DNA of 64,000 bases from JALZUE01 sp051251725. GTDB taxonomy: Bacteria; Pseudomonadota; Gammaproteobacteria; Enterobacterales; Alteromonadaceae. The stretch lies in NCBI GenBank assembly GCA_051251725.1, contig JBPOFN010000002.1, positions 124,001 to 188,000 on the forward strand. The letters run 5' to 3'. Under the pieces are notes generated by a model. That model did not search any database, was not told where the DNA came from, and saw only the letters and a program-made list of their open reading frames with translations. A program made the position numbers and the translations under genes. Of this stretch, positions 62,071 to 64,000 are shown in pieces (position 1 is the stretch's first letter; the number at the start of each line of letters is the position of its first letter).

Positions 62071-62352
62071 CTTACTGTCCATCGTCGTATCCTACTAACA
62101 GACACCAAAACTTTAAGTAAAAAAGCCAGTGACTGCCTAGCCCGATTTATTAACGAGTCAACTAACCCTTTTTATAAAACCCACACAATATCGTCTATTT
62201 CACCAAATATTAGTTTTCCTTGTTATACATCAAAAAAACAAAAATATAACCAACTGATTAATATACTATATTATATTTGGAATGACTTTTGCTCATTTAG
62301 CTAAGAGCCTCGGCGAATCAAACAACTTTTCAAAAAATATAGGGTATTTATC

Positions 62353-62619
62353 ATGGAAATTAATCTTTGGGTCTTTTTAACTAGCGGCGTAATTTTTGGC
62401 GTACCTTTGGTCATTGTTGCGGCATTACTTGGTAACAAAACGAAAATGAAAATGTTAGAAATAGAAGCGCTAAAAATACAAAAAGCAAATTTAACCGCTG
62501 AAGTTGAGGACGCTGTCGATAGAAAGTTAGCCGCTCAGCTAACCCGCATTGAAATATTAGAAGCGATAGTTACCGATAAAAACTATGAGCTTAATGACAA
62601 AATCAGCAAGCTTAAATAA
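62353..62619 (+). CDS. PspB-like small membrane protein
   Basis: 88 residues: one N-terminal membrane helix (about 5-26), then a charged helix ending in IEILEAIVTDKNYELNDKI, which resembles the leucine-zipper end of phage-shock protein B (ALEDILD). Slightly longer than PspB and alone, with no pspA or pspC adjacent. AGGG precedes the ATG by eight bases. Confidence 0.6.
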   Translation: MEINLWVFLTSGVIFGVPLVIVAALLGNKTKMKMLEIEALKIQKANLTAEVEDAVDRKLAAQLTRIEILEAIVTDKNYELNDKISKLK

Positions 62620-62771
62620 TTAAGGTATTAAAAACACATGCAAATAATCGAATAAACAACCTCAGATCGGGATAAATATTGTTTGTGCGCTCAAAACAGC
62701 AAGCAAAGGCAGTCAAAGAAATAATTAAAGCACTGCCGCGCTGCTACCTATAATACACCGACAATATATTA

Positions 62772-63407
62772 TTAACTCATTCTTAAGTGTGGGCTGTTTT
62801 CAAGCATAAAAAAGAAATTATCAACGAGCGAAATATGCATCTCAGCCAAATCAAAACTCTCTGGCATAAACAACCAATTATTCACAATACCGGCAAAAAA
62901 AGCATGTTTTGCAATAGCGGCTTTTTTTACATCTAAATTTTCAGGTAATTGTTTTTTCGCCACCGCATTACTAAAGCCACGCATAATTCGGTCGGTACAG
63001 TCTAAATAGGCCTGTTTTTGCCTTAGTTCTAATTCTTCGGCTTCACCATTTTGCTCAAACTTATGAAACAAAATAGAAAACACCCTTAAACGCTGTTTAT
63101 CTTCCGTTAGCTGTTTTAAAAATGAATAAGAGAATTGCTTTAATTTTCCGATCGGATCCGCTTCATTATCATCAGCTGCCGCTTCACCTAAGCTATCGAG
63201 GGGTAATTTTACCCGTTCAACCATAGCAACAAATAAATCTACTTTATTCTTAAAATGCCAATAGATTGCACCACGAGTCATGCCCGCTTCGCCTGCAACA
63301 TCCATTAATGTTGTTTGTGAATACCCTTTAGTAAAAAAAACTGTTTCCGCCGCATCTAACAACATACTTCTTGTTTCGGCTGTTTCTTCTTTTGTTTTTC
63401 TAACCAT
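62772..63407 (-). CDS. TetR-family repressor (AcrR-like)
   Basis: 211 residues from MVRKTKEETAETRS, as in AcrR; an ATG five codons earlier is the alternative. The DNA-binding helix-turn-helix is clear: MDVAGEAGMTRGAIYWHFKNKVDLF. The C-terminal half would bind drug-like ligands. Divergent from an AcrA-type pump gene, whose expression it probably represses, with an AcrR-like palindrome between them. Confidence 0.92.
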   Translation of the reverse strand: MVRKTKEETAETRSMLLDAAETVFFTKGYSQTTLMDVAGEAGMTRGAIYWHFKNKVDLFVAMVERVKLPLDSLGEAAADDNEADPIGKLKQFSYSFLKQLTEDKQRLRVFSILFHKFEQNGEAEELELRQKQAYLDCTDRIMRGFSNAVAKKQLPENLDVKKAAIAKHAFFAGIVNNWLFMPESFDLAEMHISLVDNFFFMLENSPHLRMS

Positions 63408-63525
63408 ATCAGCACCACTCATCTTTTAGATCGGAATTTTAATACACTTTATTGGTTTATCGAAATAAACATTTACATAAATTTGAAAATTTAATATTTG
63501 AATTGTAGTTAATTAACCCATAGAA

Positions 63526-63551
63526 TACAAACATTCATGAATGCATGTTTA
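63526..63551. promoter_or_regulatory. Candidate AcrR-type operator
   Basis: A near-palindrome ACAnnCATTCATGAATGnnTGT centred between the divergent repressor and pump genes. Its inner CATTCATGAATG is a perfect palindrome and its shape matches published AcrR/TtgR-like operators as I recall them. Confidence 0.6.
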
Positions 63552-63608
63552 ATTGATTTAGCAAATTCATCTGCATTCATACACGATTATTTTCTGTTCG
63601 AGGTTGTT

Positions 63609-64000
63609 ATGAAAACAAAATTTGGCATGGTTATGCTGTCACTCTCACTTCTTACTTTTTTATCTTCATGTGGTAAAACCAATGCAGACGAAAAAGCTAA
63701 AATGCCAACACCGCCGCCAGCAAAAGTTGATTTTGTTACGCTTAGCACTAAAAACATTGAATTAGTCGAGCATTTACCTGCCCGCGCTCATGCTTCAAAA
63801 ATAGCCATCGTTAGACCACAAATATCAGGCATTATTTTAAAGCGTAACTTTGTTGAAGGTTCATTTGTCGAGCGCGGACAAGCTTTGTATCAAATTGATG
63901 ATGTCATGTACAAAGCGAATTTAAGCTCGGCTCAAGCTGAACTTGCACAAACACAGGCGAACTATAAAAATGCCGAAGCAGAGCTACAACGTTATCAGAA
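63609..64000 (+). CDS. AcrA-type RND efflux membrane-fusion lipoprotein, partial
   Basis: The first 130 codons of a membrane-fusion protein run off the window edge. A lipobox FLSSC puts the lipid-anchored Cys at residue 21. IAIVRPQISGIILKRNF and FVEGSFVERGQALYQID are the lipoyl-domain pattern, and LSSAQAELAQTQANYKNAEAE the hairpin start, of AcrA/MexA. The RND pump gene should follow. Confidence 0.9.
   Translation, partial: MKTKFGMVMLSLSLLTFLSSCGKTNADEKAKMPTPPPAKVDFVTLSTKNIELVEHLPARAHASKIAIVRPQISGIILKRNFVEGSFVERGQALYQIDDVMYKANLSSAQAELAQTQANYKNAEAELQRYQ

Noticed and set aside
62068..62304. A 78-codon plus-strand ORF
   Set aside because: No ribosome-binding site, low-complexity unnatural composition, and it starts on the terminator hairpin of the preceding gene.

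Overview
The window looks like a chromosomal segment of a marine gammaproteobacterium of the Colwelliaceae/Alteromonadales type. The basis is low G+C, TTA-rich leucine codons, an rsx (rnf) operon in the order A-B-C-D-G-E followed by nth, a rpsO-truB-rbfA-infB-nusA-rimP operon, a TonB-dependent receptor, a sulfatase next to a glycosidase, and marine-type exoenzymes. The genus is inferred from gene content only. I found no rRNA, tRNA, CRISPR array or complete insertion sequence.

Region 1 (1-14397, all minus strand, continuing past the left edge) is the most unusual part. About fourteen co-directional genes, many overlapping by 4-14 bp, encode an apparent envelope machine: an ExbD/TolR/MotB-like single-pass protein, a secreted lytic transglycosylase, a small basic His-rich protein, a membrane protein with PEGA-like and formylglycine-generating-enzyme-fold domains, two soluble unknown proteins, a membrane-anchored Lon-type (S16) protease-like protein without an ATPase, a lipoprotein, two secreted (one coiled-coil) proteins, an ExbB/TolQ/MotA-like four-helix protein, two single-anchor proteins (one coiled coil, one TolA/TonB-like in layout), and two paralogous exported proteins sharing a CxxxC motif. 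A nearly identical 27-bp element precedes three of these genes at 46-50 nt from the start codon, with a fourth copy inside a coding end, so the genes look like one regulon. I do not recognise this system as a described one.

Region 2 (14531-21354, minus) is the translation/transcription operon rimP-nusA-infB-rbfA-truB-rpsO with a structured leader carrying two possible terminators before rimP. pnp, usually next to rpsO, is absent; region 1 sits there instead.

Region 3 (21672-30460, plus) holds a CsrD/MshH-like degenerate GGDEF-EAL protein, then rsxABCDGE and nth: the electron-transport complex and an Fe-S DNA glycosylase.

Region 4 (30546-38499, minus) holds an orphan periplasmic binding protein, a CHASE hybrid histidine kinase directly behind a TonB-dependent receptor, and an unknown 425-435 aa protein. 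Region 5 (38738-43354) contains scattered housekeeping genes: an M28 peptidase, a GNAT acetyltransferase, a DUF1439-like protein, a PhnA-like protein and a dicarboxylate symporter.

Region 6 (43722-50321, plus) is a tight four-gene operon: membrane-embedded patatin phospholipase, SMP-30-like lactonase, RoxA/diol-synthase-like di-haem cytochrome and catalase-fold protein. It reads as a possible lipid-oxidation (oxylipin) pathway. Region 7 (50543-58212, minus) has a beta-propeller glycosidase overlapping a sulfatase lipoprotein, a large DUF3857/transglutaminase-like membrane protein and an esterase. Region 8 (58448-64000) has an M16 peptidase lipoprotein, a SpoIIAA-like protein, a PspB-like protein, and a TetR repressor divergent from an AcrA-type efflux lipoprotein cut by the window edge. 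Dispersed repeats include three arrays of one degenerate heptanucleotide family and three members of a TA-flanked MITE-like family.
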